This document shows, piece by piece, positions 35,888-45,580 of a stretch of DNA of 62,514 nucleotides. The stretch spans positions 1-62,514 of the forward strand of contig SCRC01000043.1 of NCBI GenBank assembly GCA_004297945.1. Direction: 5' to 3'. Position numbers and translations under genes: made by a program. The stretch's first letter is position 1; every line of letters begins with the position of its first letter. Source of the stretch: Candidimonas sp. (GTDB lineage: Bacteria; Pseudomonadota; Gammaproteobacteria; Burkholderiales; Burkholderiaceae_B). The notes below the pieces were generated by a model that was given only the letters and a program-made list of their open reading frames with translations, was not told the origin of the DNA and made no database searches.

Positions 35888-36793
35888 TCAATAACTGTTT
35901 TTAGTTTCGTTTTCGGCCAAAATACGTTTGTACAAGGCATGCCGCTCCGGGGTAATGTCCCCGTGTTCCAGAGCGGCCAGTACGCCGCAGCCTGGCTCGT
36001 GACGGTGCGTGCAGTTATAGAACCGGCAGTAGGCTATGCCCGCGGTGAATTCCGGAAAGCCTTGTTCTATTTCGTGTTTGCTCAGGTGGTACAGGCCGAA
36101 GGTCTGGAACCCTGGAGAATCGATCAATGAGCCGTCTCGTTCGGGCAGGCGATACAAACGGGTGCTGGTGGTGGTGTGCTTGCCTGTGCCCAGCGCCACG
36201 GAATGTTCCTGGGTGTTGGCCCGAGCATCGGGAATCAGAATGTTCAACAGCGTTGATTTGCCCATGCCGCTTTGTCCCAGCAGCAGATTCGTGCGGCCCT
36301 CGATTTCGGGCAATAGCTGACCGCGCACATGCGCGGGATCCTGCGCGCTTAGCTCGATGATGCGCACGCTCAATTTGCGCAAGGAGGCCAGTCGCTGCCT
36401 GGCAAGCGCTAGGCCGCTTGCCAGGTCGATCTTGTTCAGGATGATCAGCGGCTCAATGTTGGCGCTGCGCGCGGCGACCAGAGCGCGCCCGGTAATGTTA
36501 TCGGAGAAGGCTGGCTCGACGGCAACCACCAGCAACAATTGGTCTACATTGGCTGCGAACTGTTTGGTGCGCATATCGTCGGATCGGTACAGCAGGTTGC
36601 TGCGCTCCTCAATTTTTTCTATCGCGCCTTCGTGTTCGCCTTCGGGGGTGATCTGTACAAAGTCGCCGACCGCGGCGCCGGCCTTTTTGCCACGTGGAAA
36701 GCATTTGCGTACGCTGCCGTCGGCCAATTCTACGGTGTAATGGCGCCCGTGTGCGGCAACGATGCGTCCTTGCAAGCGGGTTGCGCTAACCAT
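35888..36793 (-). CDS. rsgA: Ribosome small subunit-dependent GTPase A
   Basis: 301 residues with an N-terminal OB fold, then the circularly permuted GTPase order: G4 LNKID first, G1 GQSGMGKST, G2 TTTSTRLY and G3 DSPGF. The C-terminal zinc knuckle is CRFYNCTHRHEPGC. RsgA checks late 30S assembly. Its first 8 bases overlap the end of the M48 protease gene, suggesting coupling. Confidence 0.95.
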   Translation of the reverse strand: MVSATRLQGRIVAAHGRHYTVELADGSVRKCFPRGKKAGAAVGDFVQITPEGEHEGAIEKIEERSNLLYRSDDMRTKQFAANVDQLLLVVAVEPAFSDNITGRALVAARSANIEPLIILNKIDLASGLALARQRLASLRKLSVRIIELSAQDPAHVRGQLLPEIEGRTNLLLGQSGMGKSTLLNILIPDARANTQEHSVALGTGKHTTTSTRLYRLPERDGSLIDSPGFQTFGLYHLSKHEIEQGFPEFTAGIAYCRFYNCTHRHEPGCGVLAALEHGDITPERHALYKRILAENETKNSY

Positions 36794-38030
36794 GTTTCAG
36801 GTGCTGGATGCGCAGCACCGCCGATGGGTGGCTGTCGTAAAATGCCGAATGCAGAGGGTCCGGAGTCAGGGTGGCGGCATTGTCGTCGTAGAGTTTGACC
36901 AAGGCGGCAATCAAAGGCTGGGCCGTGCATTGCCCGACGGCATACTGGTCGGCCTGGAATTCGTCGTGCCGTGATAACCAACTGGCCAGAGGCGTCGCCC
37001 AGAAAGTGAAGGTGGGCGTAACCAGGAAAAACAGAATCAGCGCCAGCGCGTCGTTGGCTCGCCCCAGTTGCGGCAATGCGCCCAGCCCTGTATAGAACCA
37101 GACTCGCCCCGATAGCCAGTGCAGCAACAGGAAAAATGCCAGGGCTAGCGCGAAGCTGACAAACATTCGCTTGATAATATGCTTGTGTTTGAAATGCCCC
37201 AGTTCGTGAGCCAGCACGGCCTCCACCTCGTCTACATTCAGGCGCGATAACAAGGTATCAAAAAACACAATGCGGCGGCTTTTGCCGAAGCCCGTAAAGT
37301 AGGCGTTGCCATGTGCCGAGCGTCGTGAGCCATCCATTACGAACAGGCCGCGCAGGGCGAAACCGCAGCGTTTGGCCAGCGCCTGGATGCGCGTGGCGAG
37401 TTCAGGATTGTCCAGTGGGACGAATTTATTGAATAAGGGCGCAATCAACGTGGGAAACAGCCCCAAAATCAGTACATTGAAAATCACCCAGATACCCCAC
37501 GCCCACCATCCCCACCAGGCACCTGTGTTGGCCATGACCCACAGCACGAGCACGCACAGGGGCAGCCCGAAAAGCAGCCCCAGCAGCAGGCCTTTGACGC
37601 TATCGATGATGAACAGGCGGGGCGTTACGCGGTTAAAACCGAATTTCGCTTCAAGTTTGAACTTGCGCCAGATGGAGAACGGCAAGCCCAGCAGGCCAAT
37701 CAGCCCCAGCACGCAACCCACCAGCGCCAACTGGCGCAGCATTTCACTGTCGATGGCGCGGGTAAGCGCCACGTCCAGAAACTGCAGGCCGCCCAACAAT
37801 GTCAGGGCGACGAGTATGGCCGCGTCCACGACGCGTTCGATCATCCCGAATTGTGTTTTCGCTACCGTATAGTCGGCGGCGCGCTGGTGGCTGGCCAGAC
37901 CGATGCGGTCGGAAAATTCGGCAGGAACCTGCGCGCGGTGCGCCGTGACGTGCCTGACCTGGCGCGTCGCCAGCCACAGACGCAGCGCAATATCGGTCAA
38001 CAGAAAGGCAACAAACAGCAAGGTGAACAT
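36786..38030 (-). CDS. M48-family integral membrane metalloprotease (Ste24/HtpX-like)
   Basis: 414 residues with several membrane segments (about 1-20, 68-90, 103-120, 146-166, 178-200, 290-307, 326-345). The zinc site is HELGH (275-279) with the third ligand in EFQADQYA (Glu357). The length and N-terminal membrane half are those of CAAX-protease Ste24-type M48A peptidases rather than short HtpX. It probably takes part in membrane-protein quality control. Divergent from orn with a 49-base gap. Confidence 0.92.
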   Translation of the reverse strand: MFTLLFVAFLLTDIALRLWLATRQVRHVTAHRAQVPAEFSDRIGLASHQRAADYTVAKTQFGMIERVVDAAILVALTLLGGLQFLDVALTRAIDSEMLRQLALVGCVLGLIGLLGLPFSIWRKFKLEAKFGFNRVTPRLFIIDSVKGLLLGLLFGLPLCVLVLWVMANTGAWWGWWAWGIWVIFNVLILGLFPTLIAPLFNKFVPLDNPELATRIQALAKRCGFALRGLFVMDGSRRSAHGNAYFTGFGKSRRIVFFDTLLSRLNVDEVEAVLAHELGHFKHKHIIKRMFVSFALALAFFLLLHWLSGRVWFYTGLGALPQLGRANDALALILFFLVTPTFTFWATPLASWLSRHDEFQADQYAVGQCTAQPLIAALVKLYDDNAATLTPDPLHSAFYDSHPSAVLRIQHLKHG

Positions 38031-38079
38031 AGGGGAAGAGTGACCGTGTGCGAAAATGACTTTTTTGAGGATGAATTAT

Positions 38080-38625
38080 ATGGCGGTTAATGATCAGCGT
38101 TTGGTTTGGCTTGACATGGAAATGACAGGGCTGGATCCCGAGAAGGAACGCATTATTGAAGTGGCCATCGTCGTGACCGAGCCCGATTTGACGCTGGTCG
38201 CCCAAGCCCCGGTACTGGTTATACACCAGAACGACGCCTTGTTAGACGCCATGGATAAATGGAATCAGTCTACACACGGGAAAAGCGGCCTGATTGCCAA
38301 GGTTAAAGCCTCCACACTGACTGAAGCCGAGGCCGAAGACCAGTTGTTGGCTTTCCTTGCCCAGCACGTGCCTTCGGGCAAATCGCCTTTATGCGGCAAT
38401 ACGATAAGCCAGGATCGTCGCTTCATGGTCAAGTATATGCCGCGGCTGGAGGCCTATTTCCATTATCGTAACCTGGACGTCAGTACGCTTAAAGAATTGT
38501 CCCTGCGCTGGAAGCCCGAAGTCTATAAAAGCTTTGTCAAGAAAAGCCGCCACGAAGCGCTGGCCGACATCTATGAATCCATTGACGAGCTGAAGCATTA
38601 CCGCGAGCATTTCATCAAGCTGTAG
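38080..38625 (+). CDS. orn: Oligoribonuclease
   Basis: 181 residues from ATG 38080, preceded by GAGGA. DEDD exonuclease motifs: [13 protein letters not shown] (Asp12, Glu14), [13 protein letters not shown] and [15 protein letters not shown]. SxHEAL and the length match Orn, which degrades 2-5 nt RNAs and pGpG. The stop TAG is preceded by G, giving GTAG a short way before REP cluster 8. Confidence 0.97.
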   Translation: MAVNDQRLVWLDMEMTGLDPEKERIIEVAIVVTEPDLTLVAQAPVLVIHQNDALLDAMDKWNQSTHGKSGLIAKVKASTLTEAEAEDQLLAFLAQHVPSGKSPLCGNTISQDRRFMVKYMPRLEAYFHYRNLDVSTLKELSLRWKPEVYKSFVKKSRHEALADIYESIDELKHYREHFIKL

Positions 38626-38643
38626 AGAGCGTGCCGTCGGGTT

Positions 38644-38770
38644 GTAGCGCCATTCCTGTAGCAATACCCCTGTAGCGCCACCCGTAGCGCCACCCCTTGT
38701 GGGTGGCATTTTTGTAAATTTCCCGGCTGTAGGTTATAGCGCCGATGGCAGCCACAAGGGCTGCCGCTAC
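38644..38770. repeat. REP cluster 8: tandem heads, a full copy and a reverse copy
   Basis: Head fragments at 38644, 38658 and 38672 (14, 14 and 12 bases) precede a full forward copy at 38684-38709 (arms GCCACCC/GGGTGGC). A reverse copy of the GGCAGCC/GGCTGCC type is at 38745-38770. The head-array layout repeats that of cluster 1. Confidence 0.9.
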
Positions 38771-38818
38771 AGATGTATTTCATCTCAAGGTTTGGCCTAA
38801 TATGATACAGAATTCATA

Positions 38819-38847
38819 TTGACATTGATATTTTTGTAATAGATAAT
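38819..38847 (+). promoter_or_regulatory. Sigma-70 promoter of the paa operon
   Basis: TTGACA at 38819-38824 and GATAAT at 38842-38847, spaced by exactly 17 bases, 45 bases before the paaA start. No paaX or paaR gene and no clear operator is visible nearby. Confidence 0.75.
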
Positions 38848-38891
38848 ACCAGTTGGATTACTCTAACTACAGATCGTGACAGGAGGCCGCC

Positions 38892-39875
38892 ATGTATGCG
38901 CAGCTCGTTGAAACTGGGGTAAAAAGCGTCCGTTCCGTCGACCAGCTTAATGGTCCTGAAAAGGCGTTTCAGCAGCGCATTGACGAAGGTATCCGGATCG
39001 AAGCCAAAGACTGGATGCCCGAGGCCTATCGCAAAACTCTGGTGCGCCAGATTTCGCAGCATGCTCATTCGGAAATTGTCGGCATGCTGCCTGAAGGCAA
39101 TTGGATCACGCGTGCACCCAGCCTCAAGCGCAAGGCCATTTTGCTCGCCAAGGTCCAAGACGAGGCCGGTCATGGCTTGTATCTGTATAGCGCTGCCGAA
39201 ACGCTCGGCGTGTCGCGCGACGAACTGGTCGACGATCTGCACACGGGCCGCGCCAAGTATTCCAGCATCTTCAATTACCCCACGCTAACCTGGGCCGATA
39301 TCGGCATGATAGGTTGGCTGGTCGACGGCTCGGCCATCATTAATCAAATTCCGCTTTGTCGTTGCTCGTACGGCCCGTATGCGCGGGCCATGGTGCGTGT
39401 CTGCAAGGAAGAGTCTTTTCACCAGCGTCAGGGTTACGACTTGCTGATCCAAATGTGCCGGCATGGCACTGGCGCGCAAAAGGACATGGCGCAAGAGGCC
39501 TTCAATCGCTGGTGGTGGCCGGCGCTGATGATGTTCGGCCCGTCGGACGCCGAATCCCCCAATAGTGCGCAGTCCATGCAGTGGCGCATCAAGCTGTTTT
39601 CGAACGACGATCTGCGCCAGAAGATGGTCGATCAGACGGTTCCTCAGGCCGAGTATCTGGGCTTGAAGGTGCCTGACCCCGATCTTGCATGGAATGAGGA
39701 GCGCGGCCATTATGATTTCGGTGAAATCGATTGGTCGGAGTTTTATGCCGTCATCAAGGGGCATGGGCCTTGCAACCGCGAGCGCCTCCAGGCGCGGGTA
39801 GACGCGCATGAACAGGGTGCATGGGTTCGTGCCGCGCTATCGGCCTACGCCGATAAACACGAGACACGAAATTAA
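38892..39875 (+). CDS. paaA: Phenylacetyl-CoA 1,2-epoxidase subunit PaaA
   Basis: 327 residues, the catalytic di-iron subunit. Ferritin-like iron ligands are in [18 protein letters not shown] and [34 protein letters not shown] is highly conserved in PaaA. AGGAGGCC precedes the ATG. With PaaBCDE it epoxidises the ring of phenylacetyl-CoA, step two of the aerobic pathway. First gene of the operon. Confidence 0.97.
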   Translation: MYAQLVETGVKSVRSVDQLNGPEKAFQQRIDEGIRIEAKDWMPEAYRKTLVRQISQHAHSEIVGMLPEGNWITRAPSLKRKAILLAKVQDEAGHGLYLYSAAETLGVSRDELVDDLHTGRAKYSSIFNYPTLTWADIGMIGWLVDGSAIINQIPLCRCSYGPYARAMVRVCKEESFHQRQGYDLLIQMCRHGTGAQKDMAQEAFNRWWWPALMMFGPSDAESPNSAQSMQWRIKLFSNDDLRQKMVDQTVPQAEYLGLKVPDPDLAWNEERGHYDFGEIDWSEFYAVIKGHGPCNRERLQARVDAHEQGAWVRAALSAYADKHETRN

Positions 39876-39884
39876 GGAATGCAC

Positions 39885-40172
39885 ATGAGCCAGAGCACGT
39901 GGCCTCTTTGGGAGGTTTTCATACGCAGCCAGCATGGCCTGGCGCATAAGCATGTGGGCAGCTTGCATGCGCCCGATGCCGAAATGGCCATGAATAATGC
40001 GCGCGACGTCTATACCCGCCGCAATGAGGGCTTGAGCATCTGGGTCGTCAAGGCGGCCGATATCGTGGCAAGCAGCCCCGCTGACAAATCGCCCATGTTC
40101 GATCCGGCCAATAGCAAGGTCTATCGCCATCCGACCTTCTTTCCTATGCCCGAAGAAATCAAGCACATGTAA
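39885..40172 (+). CDS. paaB: Phenylacetyl-CoA epoxidase subunit PaaB
   Basis: 95 residues: WPLWEVFIRSQHGLAHKHVGSLHAPDAEMAMNNARDVYTRR is the PaaB signature. I prefer ATG 39885 over 39879 because of the spacing from AAGGA (39874-39878). PaaB is a structural bridge in the epoxidase complex. Confidence 0.95.
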   Translation: MSQSTWPLWEVFIRSQHGLAHKHVGSLHAPDAEMAMNNARDVYTRRNEGLSIWVVKAADIVASSPADKSPMFDPANSKVYRHPTFFPMPEEIKHM

Positions 40173-40212
40173 TTTCATTTCCAAACTGGAAATGGAGTCA
40201 TCCGGAGTTTGC

Positions 40213-40977
40213 ATGAATCAATCGTTATTCCAGTATCTGCTGCGGATGGGCGACACCACTCTTGTGTTGTCGCAACGCTTGTCCGAATGCTGCGGCCATG
40301 GTCCGGCATTGGAAGAAGATTTAGCCCTGACCAATGTGTCGCTCGACCTCTTGGGGCAGGCGCGTTTGTGGCTGACGCTGGCCGGCGAAGTGGAGAATCA
40401 GGGGCGCGATGAAGATCAGTTGGCTTATTTACGCGACGCGCCCGACTACCGCAATTATCTGCTGGTGGAGCATCCCAATGGTCATTACGGCGATACCATT
40501 GCGCGTCAGTTTTTCTTCGATGTCTGGCATTATTTCTTATTGCAAGCCTTGTGTGCCTCATCTGATGAGAGGGTGGCGGCGATTGCCGAAAAATCGTTCA
40601 AAGAGGTCACCTATCATGTACGCCGTTCTTCCGACCTGATGGTGCGCCTGGGTGACGGCACGCCCGAGAGCCATGCAAAGATGCAGGCGTCGGTGCAAAC
40701 CTTATGGCCCTATGTGGGTGAACTTTTTGCCGATGATGAAATCACGTCTGATCTGGCCGGGCGCAAGGTGATTGTTTCGCATGCGACGTTATGGCCGGAT
40801 TGGCTTGCCCAGGTCGGCCAGGTGCTCAATGAGGCCACTCTGGTGCTCCCAGATCCAGATGACGCCAACCATCCGGCCTTTCGTGGCGGCACGGTGGGGC
40901 GCCATACCGAAGCGTTGGGGTTTGTCCTGGCACAGATGCAGCATTTGCAGCGAACGTACCCAGGAGCATCGTGGTGA
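40213..40977 (+). CDS. paaC: Phenylacetyl-CoA epoxidase subunit PaaC
   Basis: 254 residues, ferritin-like helical protein that pairs with PaaA but lacks a working iron centre. ALTNVSLDLLGQARLWL, RNYLLVEHPNGHYGDTIARQFFFD and HRRSS-type KEVTYHVRRSSD are typical. ATG 40213 follows GGAG. The end overlaps paaD. Confidence 0.95.
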   Translation: MNQSLFQYLLRMGDTTLVLSQRLSECCGHGPALEEDLALTNVSLDLLGQARLWLTLAGEVENQGRDEDQLAYLRDAPDYRNYLLVEHPNGHYGDTIARQFFFDVWHYFLLQALCASSDERVAAIAEKSFKEVTYHVRRSSDLMVRLGDGTPESHAKMQASVQTLWPYVGELFADDEITSDLAGRKVIVSHATLWPDWLAQVGQVLNEATLVLPDPDDANHPAFRGGTVGRHTEALGFVLAQMQHLQRTYPGASW

Positions 40978-41489
40978 ACGCAGACGTGGCTACCGACTCT
41001 GTTTCGGTGCAACAGGTAATGCAGTGGCTGGCCCTTGTGCCCGACCCGGAAATCCCTGTCTTGTCGGTGGTGGATCTGGGCATAATCCGCGAGGTGTCCT
41101 GGGACGGCGCCACATGCGTGGTGACCATTACGCCCACCTACTCGGGCTGTCCTGCCATGCAGGAAATTTCCGCTCATGTTGTGGATACGCTCAGGCAAAA
41201 AGGCCTGGCCAGCGTTCGCATCCAGACACGTTTGTCGCCCGCCTGGACGACCGACTGGCTGACGCCTGCGGGTCACGCTGCGCTAAAGAGATATGGCATT
41301 GCTCCGCCCAAAGAGAAGGCCATCGATATTTCAGGGCTTGCGCGCGGTGTGCATCGCGCGCCGGTCCAATGCCCGCGTTGCGGTTCCGACGCCACGCGCC
41401 TTGTCAGCCAGTTCGGTTCGACCTCGTGCAAGGCCTTGTATCGCTGTAGTCATTGTGGCGAGCCCTTTGATTACTTTAAGGCACATTAG
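40974..41489 (+). CDS. paaD: Phenylacetate degradation protein PaaD
   Basis: 171 residues from a GTG (40974 preferred; 40971 also possible), overlapping paaC. An N-terminal DUF59/MIP18 domain (VPDPEIPVLSVVDLGIIREV, TPTYSGCPAMQ) and a C-terminal zinc ribbon (CPRCGSDATRL ... CKALYRCSHCGEPFDYF). PaaD is thought to help Fe-S or di-iron maturation of the epoxidase. Confidence 0.94.
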   Translation: MNADVATDSVSVQQVMQWLALVPDPEIPVLSVVDLGIIREVSWDGATCVVTITPTYSGCPAMQEISAHVVDTLRQKGLASVRIQTRLSPAWTTDWLTPAGHAALKRYGIAPPKEKAIDISGLARGVHRAPVQCPRCGSDATRLVSQFGSTSCKALYRCSHCGEPFDYFKAH

Positions 41490-41492
41490 CGT

Positions 41493-42575
41493 ATGGTTCA
41501 GTTCTATCCTTTGATGGTCACTTCGGTGGCGAAGAATACGCGCGACGCGGTGGTGGTCACGTTCGATGTGCCAGCCGCACTCGATGAAAAATTTGTATTT
41601 CGTCCAGGCCAGTACCTGACTCTGCGTGCCGATGTTGATGGCGAAGAGCTGCGCCGCTCTTATTCGATTTGCGCAGCGCCTCACGACCGCCAGTTGCGGG
41701 TCGCCATCAAGCGCATGGATGATGGTTCGTTTTCCACTTGGGCCAATACGCACCTGGCACCAGGCGTCATGCTAGACGTGATGCCGCCCGACGGCCACTT
41801 TACGGTTGATTTTTCGGCCGAGCATCGCCGCGAGTATGTTGCGTTTGCCGTAGGCAGCGGCATTACGCCCATCTTGTCGCTGGTGAAAACGGCGCTGCGC
41901 ACCGAGCCCAAGAGCCGTTTTACGCTTTTCTTCGGCAACCGTTCCTCGTCTTCGGTCCTGTTTCGTGAAGAAATCGAAGATCTCAAGAATAGCTATATGG
42001 AGCGGTTTTCCCTGGTGTATGTCATGAGCCGGGAAGTTCAGGATATCGACTTGTTCAATGGGCGGCTCGATGGCGACAAGGCCAGGCAGCTTTTGTCCCG
42101 GTGGCTGGATCCGGGCCTGATCGATCTGGCCTTTGTCTGTGGCCCGCAGGATATGATTGAATCGGTCATACAGGCCTTGCAGGACAAGGGTTTGGAGCGC
42201 GCGCAGATCAAGTTCGAGCTGTTTGGTTCGCCCAAAGGGCCACGGGCCTTGCGCATCGGGCACGAAGCGCGGCATGCGCCAGGCCTGCAACGTTGCGAGC
42301 TTACGGTGATTCAGGACGGTGTTACCCGTAGCCTGACCATCGAAAAAAATAAAGACAGTGTGCTGGATTCGGCCCTGGCCCAGGGCATAGAATTGCCGTA
42401 TTCCTGCAAAGGTGGGGTGTGTTCCAGTTGCCGCTGCAAAGTCGTTGAAGGCGAAGTCGATATGGATGCCAATTTTGCGCTCGAAGACTACGAGGTGGCG
42501 CGCGGCTTTGTGTTGTGTTGCCAGAGTTTCCCGGTTACAGATCGCTTGGTGATTGATTTCGATCAGGAAACCTAA
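41493..42575 (+). CDS. paaE: Phenylacetyl-CoA epoxidase reductase PaaE
   Basis: 360 residues: ferredoxin-NADP reductase half with FAD motif RRSYSICAAP and NADP motif VGSGITPILSLVK, then a plant-type 2Fe-2S ferredoxin (LPYSCKGGVCSSCRCKV, with the last Cys in VLCCQSFP). It passes NADPH electrons to the PaaABC oxygenase. Confidence 0.96.
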   Translation: MVQFYPLMVTSVAKNTRDAVVVTFDVPAALDEKFVFRPGQYLTLRADVDGEELRRSYSICAAPHDRQLRVAIKRMDDGSFSTWANTHLAPGVMLDVMPPDGHFTVDFSAEHRREYVAFAVGSGITPILSLVKTALRTEPKSRFTLFFGNRSSSSVLFREEIEDLKNSYMERFSLVYVMSREVQDIDLFNGRLDGDKARQLLSRWLDPGLIDLAFVCGPQDMIESVIQALQDKGLERAQIKFELFGSPKGPRALRIGHEARHAPGLQRCELTVIQDGVTRSLTIEKNKDSVLDSALAQGIELPYSCKGGVCSSCRCKVVEGEVDMDANFALEDYEVARGFVLCCQSFPVTDRLVIDFDQET

Positions 42576-42602
42576 ATTATTTATTTACAGGAGTGAGCAA
42601 CT

Positions 42603-44267
42603 GTGTCCACTGATTTTTTCAGCACCCACCAGGCCATGTTGGAGCAGGCCGTGGCCGCTGCGGCCACGCGCGGTTACTGGAGCCCATTTTCCGAGTCGCC
42701 CAGCCCCCGCGCTTACGGTGAAACTGCCAATGAAGACGGGCGAGCAGCGTTCGAAGCCTATAGGGGCCACGACTTTCCGCTAACGCTGGCGGGCGCCGCC
42801 GGCCGTGTGGGAGCCGAGGCTTCGCCGTTTGGTTTCGAACTGGACATACGGTATCCGCAGGTTTCCGCCAAAGCCCTTATCGCCCAGTCGCAGCAAGCGC
42901 TTGAGTCGTGGCGCGATGCCGGGCCACGTGCATGGGTGGGCGTCGCGCTGGAAATTTTAAAGCGCCTCAATCAGCACAGCTTTGAAATGGCTTATGCGGT
43001 TCAGCATACGACGGGTCAGGGTTTCATGATGGCCTTCCAGGCCGGCGGCCCGCATGCGCAGGATCGCGGCGTTGAGGCGGTGGCCTATGCCTGGCAAGAA
43101 ATGGCGCGCATCCCTGGCCTGGTTTCCTGGGAGAAGCCGCAAGGCAAGCAGGACCCGATCCGCATGCAAAAACAGTTTACGGTGGTGCCGCGCGGCGTTG
43201 GCCTGGTCATAGGTTGTTCAACTTTCCCTACCTGGAATGGCTATCCGGGGCTGTTCGCCAGCTTGGCTACTGGCAATACCGTAATAGTAAAGCCGCACCC
43301 GGCGGCGATTCTGCCATTGGCCATTACCGTAAAAATCGCCCGCGAAGTGTTGCTTGAAGCCGGCTTTGACGCCAATGTCGTGTTGCTGGCTGCCCATGAA
43401 GCGGGCGATGATACAGCGCAGGCTTTGGCGCTCGACCCGGCGGTCAAGCTGATCGATTTCACGGGCAGCACCGCCAATGGCAACTGGCTGGAGTCCCACG
43501 CGCGTCAGGCTCAGGTCTATACCGAAAAGGCGGGCGTCAATCAGGTCATTATCGATTCCGTTGATGATTTTAAAAGCGTGGCTCGCAATCTGGCTTTTTC
43601 CTTTGCCTTATATTCTGGGCAAATGTGCACAGCGCCGCAAAATATTTATGTCCCGCGCGCCGGTATCGATACCGCCAACGGCCACATGAGCTTTGATGAT
43701 ATAGCCCAAGGGCTGGCGGCGGCGGTGGAAAAGCTGACCGCAGACCCGGCCAAGGCCGTTGAAATTACTGGCGCGCTGCAGAATGCAGCAACGCTGCGCC
43801 GCATTGATGAAGCCAGGGCGCTGGGCCTGCGGGTTTTGTGCGACAGCCGTCGGCTTGCGCATCCCCAGTTTGAAGGGGCTATGGTGCAAACGCCTTTGCT
43901 GCTTGTGGCCGATGCGGGCAACCCGCATATCGCGCGCGAATGGTTTGGCCCCATTGTTTTTGTAGTGGCCACCGACTCGACCATCGACAGCATCGAACGG
44001 GCGCGCGAGTCGGTCGCCGCCCATGGCGCCTTGACGCTGTCGGGCTACACCACTGACAGCGCAATGGCCAAGCAGATGCAGAGGGCGGCCGAACGGGCGG
44101 GAGTATCCTTGTCGTTGAATCTGACGGGGGCGGTTTTTGTAAACCAGACAGCCGCATTCAGCGATTTTCACGGCACAGGTGCCAATCCGGCGGCCAACTC
44201 CGTGCTGTCCGATTCCGCCTACGTGGCTAACCGGTTTCGTGTCGTGCAAACGCGCTGGCACGCCTGA
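42603..44267 (+). CDS. paaN: Phenylacetate pathway aldehyde dehydrogenase PaaN
   Basis: 554 residues from GTG 42603 after AGGAG. An aldehyde dehydrogenase with a long N-terminus; the nucleophile Cys is in LYSGQMCTAPQNIYV, and TGSTANGNWLE and NPAANSVLSDSAYVANRF are PaaN-like. It lacks the MaoC-type hydratase domain of PaaZ, so it can only oxidise the semialdehyde formed after oxepin-CoA ring opening; the hydratase must be a separate protein encoded elsewhere. Confidence 0.92.
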   Translation: MSTDFFSTHQAMLEQAVAAAATRGYWSPFSESPSPRAYGETANEDGRAAFEAYRGHDFPLTLAGAAGRVGAEASPFGFELDIRYPQVSAKALIAQSQQALESWRDAGPRAWVGVALEILKRLNQHSFEMAYAVQHTTGQGFMMAFQAGGPHAQDRGVEAVAYAWQEMARIPGLVSWEKPQGKQDPIRMQKQFTVVPRGVGLVIGCSTFPTWNGYPGLFASLATGNTVIVKPHPAAILPLAITVKIAREVLLEAGFDANVVLLAAHEAGDDTAQALALDPAVKLIDFTGSTANGNWLESHARQAQVYTEKAGVNQVIIDSVDDFKSVARNLAFSFALYSGQMCTAPQNIYVPRAGIDTANGHMSFDDIAQGLAAAVEKLTADPAKAVEITGALQNAATLRRIDEARALGLRVLCDSRRLAHPQFEGAMVQTPLLLVADAGNPHIAREWFGPIVFVVATDSTIDSIERARESVAAHGALTLSGYTTDSAMAKQMQRAAERAGVSLSLNLTGAVFVNQTAAFSDFHGTGANPAANSVLSDSAYVANRFRVVQTRWHA

Positions 44268-44279
44268 CGAGGACACTCC

Positions 44280-45062
44280 ATGACTGACGAGAGCATTCAA
44301 TTTGAACTTGAACGCGGCATTGCCCGGATCACGCTTAATCGACCCGACAAGCTCAACAGCTTTACCGAGGCCATGCACGGCGCTCTGGCCGAGGCGCTTG
44401 CGCAGGTTGAGGCGAGCGACGCGCGTGTGCTGGTGCTGACCGGCCGTGGCCGCGGTTTTTGCGCCGGCCAGGACTTGTCCGAGCGCCAGATGGCGGCGGG
44501 GGCCGTTGATCTTGGTGATACCCTAGAAAGACTTTATGCGCCTTTGGTGCGGCGCTTGCGCGCTTTGCCCATGCCGGTGGTGGTGGGGGTCAACGGCGTG
44601 GCCGCTGGCGCCGGCGCCAACCTCGCGTTGGCGGGCGATATTGTGATTGCCAAACAGTCGGCCAGTTTTATTCAGCCTTTTTGCCGTCTCGGTTTGCTGC
44701 CCGATACCGGCGGAACCTATGTCTTGCCGCGCCTGGTGGGGCAAGCTCGCGCCATGGGCCTGGCCTTGCTGGGCGACACGCTTGGCGCGGAACAGGCCGC
44801 GCAATGGGGTCTGATATGGCAGTGCGTGCCCGACGACGCGTTTGACGCACGCCTGATCGAATTGGCCGAGCATTTTGCAACGGCGCCGACCAAAGGGCTG
44901 GCGTTTACCAAGCGCGCCATGAACGAGAGCCTGGGCCATACGCTGGATGAGCAACTGGACCTGGAGCGCGACCTGATGCGCGAGCTTGGCCGCAGCGACG
45001 ATTACGCCGAAGGGGTCTCGGCCTTTCTGGCTAAACGCCAGCCGTCATTCAAGGGGAAATAA
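44280..45062 (+). CDS. paaG: 2-(1,2-epoxy-1,2-dihydrophenyl)acetyl-CoA isomerase
   Basis: 260 residues, crotonase fold. ARITLNRPDKLNSF, GRGFCAGQDLSERQ and GVAAGAGANLALAGDIVIA (oxyanion hole) plus RLGLLPDTGGTYVLPRL match PaaG, which converts the ring epoxide to oxepin-CoA and also shifts double bonds in later beta-oxidation. The stop overlaps the paaI start (TAATG). Confidence 0.94.
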   Translation: MTDESIQFELERGIARITLNRPDKLNSFTEAMHGALAEALAQVEASDARVLVLTGRGRGFCAGQDLSERQMAAGAVDLGDTLERLYAPLVRRLRALPMPVVVGVNGVAAGAGANLALAGDIVIAKQSASFIQPFCRLGLLPDTGGTYVLPRLVGQARAMGLALLGDTLGAEQAAQWGLIWQCVPDDAFDARLIELAEHFATAPTKGLAFTKRAMNESLGHTLDEQLDLERDLMRELGRSDDYAEGVSAFLAKRQPSFKGK

Positions 45063-45580
45063 TGAATTCAGCTCAATCGGGTGTAGCGTTGGAATCTCTT
45101 CGCCTTCCCGAAGACCCACAGGCGCTGGCCGAATTGTCTGCCAGGCTTATGTACGATAACGACCCAGCCACCCAGGGCCTGGGCATCAGCCTGATCGAAG
45201 TGACGCCGGGTTGCGCGCGCATGCAAATGACGGTGCGCCCGGATATGTTGAACGGCCATCGAACCTGTCATGGTGGATTTATCTTTACCCTGGCTGACAG
45301 CACTTTTGCGTTTGCCTGCAATTCGCGCAATCAGGCTACGGTGGCCTCGGGCTGCACCATTGATTTCCTGGCACCCGGGTTGCTGGGCGATGTGTTGACG
45401 GCCGATGCGTCGGAGGCGTCGCTGGCCGGCCGCACCGGTGTCTACGATATTCTGGTGACCAATCAGGATGGCAAACGCATTGCCTTGTTTCGTGGCCGTT
45501 CATATCGTATCAAGGGAACGGTTGTGGAAGAAGCGATGCGTGCCAATTTTGAAGTTGTCGCGGGAGATGGAAATGTCTGA
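45062..45580 (+). CDS. paaI: Hotdog-fold acyl-CoA thioesterase PaaI
   Basis: 172 residues. GHRTCHGGFIFTLADSTFAFACNSRN contains the catalytic HGG...D region of the PaaI family. It releases CoA from stalled ring-derived thioesters. It overlaps paaG by one base and paaK by eight. Confidence 0.95.
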   Translation: MNSAQSGVALESLRLPEDPQALAELSARLMYDNDPATQGLGISLIEVTPGCARMQMTVRPDMLNGHRTCHGGFIFTLADSTFAFACNSRNQATVASGCTIDFLAPGLLGDVLTADASEASLAGRTGVYDILVTNQDGKRIALFRGRSYRIKGTVVEEAMRANFEVVAGDGNV